DNA of 64,000 nt from assembly GCF_000753795.1 (NCBI RefSeq), contig NZ_JPEO01000022.1, positions 1 to 64,000 of the forward strand, given 5' to 3'. Below, piece after piece: positions 63,762 to 64,000 of the stretch. This stretch comes from Shewanella mangrovi. Its GTDB lineage: Bacteria > Pseudomonadota > Gammaproteobacteria > Enterobacterales > Shewanellaceae. The notes beneath the pieces were generated by a model. The model did not search any database and was not told the origin of the DNA. It saw only the letters and a list, made by a program, of their open reading frames with translations. Each line of letters begins with the position of its first letter. Within the stretch, counting starts at the first letter, position 1. A program made the translations under genes and the position numbers.

Positions 63762-64000
63762 ATGCACAATTTCAGCGAGTCGAGCGAAGTGCTCAATCCC
63801 GTCAAACAACGCGTGATGCGTGAATTCCTTAACCTGTTAAAACAGAAAGACTATTGCGATATTTCGGTATCTGAATTGACCAAAGCCGCTGAGGTTGGTC
63901 GCACCAGTTTCTATCGTATTTTTAATCGCAAACTCGATGTGTTGATGGCCTGCCACGAGCAACTGTTTAGCCAGTTGTTTGCCAGCAAAACCAGTGCTGA
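63762..64000 (+). CDS. TetR-family regulator, N-terminal part (cut by window end)
   Basis: The first 79 codons are visible from the ATG at 63762. A helix-turn-helix of TetR type spans about residues 18-55, with DYCDISVSELTKAAEVGR and TSFYRIFNRK, the usual SFYRxFxxK ending of the recognition helix. The ligand-binding domain lies outside the window. It probably represses itself and the divergent isonitrile hydratase-like gene through the repeat between them. No strong ribosome-binding site is seen, so a nearby alternative start is possible. Confidence 0.85.
   Translation, partial: MHNFSESSEVLNPVKQRVMREFLNLLKQKDYCDISVSELTKAAEVGRTSFYRIFNRKLDVLMACHEQLFSQLFASKTSA

Overview
The window looks like chromosome from a gammaproteobacterium of the Shewanella/Alteromonadales type. 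This is inferred from gene content and gene order, not from a database search. Most of it is core genome on both strands, with tight operons, clear Rho-independent terminators and even base composition. The exception is an AT-rich gene at about 61.4-62.6 kb.

Layout. (1) 1-345: the 3' end of an rRNA operon, arranged 5S, tRNA-Thr(GGT), 5S. (2) 0.5-8.6 kb, minus strand: mutT, yacG, zapD, coaE, then the type IV pilus genes pilD, pilC, pilB, pilA, then nadC. (3) 8.7-17.5 kb, plus: ampD-ampE, then pdhR-aceE-aceF-lpdA with a perfect PdhR operator. This order matches the Escherichia coli mutT-to-lpd block. (4) 17.6-26.6 kb: a 1477-residue beta-propeller/PAS/GGDEF/EAL sensor, a patatin/POTRA/barrel protein and an M13 lipoprotein peptidase. 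(5) 26.6-38.2 kb: a HAD phosphatase, acnB, rsd, hemE, a second membrane GGDEF/EAL protein, purD and purH. A candidate small RNA or attenuated leader lies between rsd and hemE. (6) 38.4-41.6 kb: zntR with its MerR-type promoter, a DUF318/ArsP-type permease with a Cys-Cys-rich loop, a lysine-rich microprotein, and elaA behind a long leader that can fold. (7) 41.7-56.4 kb: mrcA, divergent pilMNOPQ, aroK, aroB, damX, dam, an unknown gene, rpe, gph, trpS. (8) 56.5-61.3 kb: dolP, diaA, yraN and lpoA, divergent rsmI, then rnpB. (9) 61.3-64 kb: accessory end with an FkbM-type methyltransferase, a gene-free stretch, and a DJ-1/PfpI isonitrile-hydratase-like gene divergent from a TetR regulator that is cut by the window edge.

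How the parts work together. Pyruvate dehydrogenase and AcnB feed the TCA cycle under PdhR. PilABCD and PilMNOPQ together supply pilin, pilin processing, extension motor, platform, alignment complex and secretin. MrcA and its activator LpoA, with DamX and ZapD, serve the cell wall and division. Two c-di-GMP proteins may link surface behaviour to outside signals. The least conventional items are the CC-repeat permease under a ZntR-type regulator, the rsd-hemE RNA candidate, the structured leader before elaA, and the 61-64 kb accessory end. No CRISPR array, complete insertion sequence, prophage or defence island was seen.
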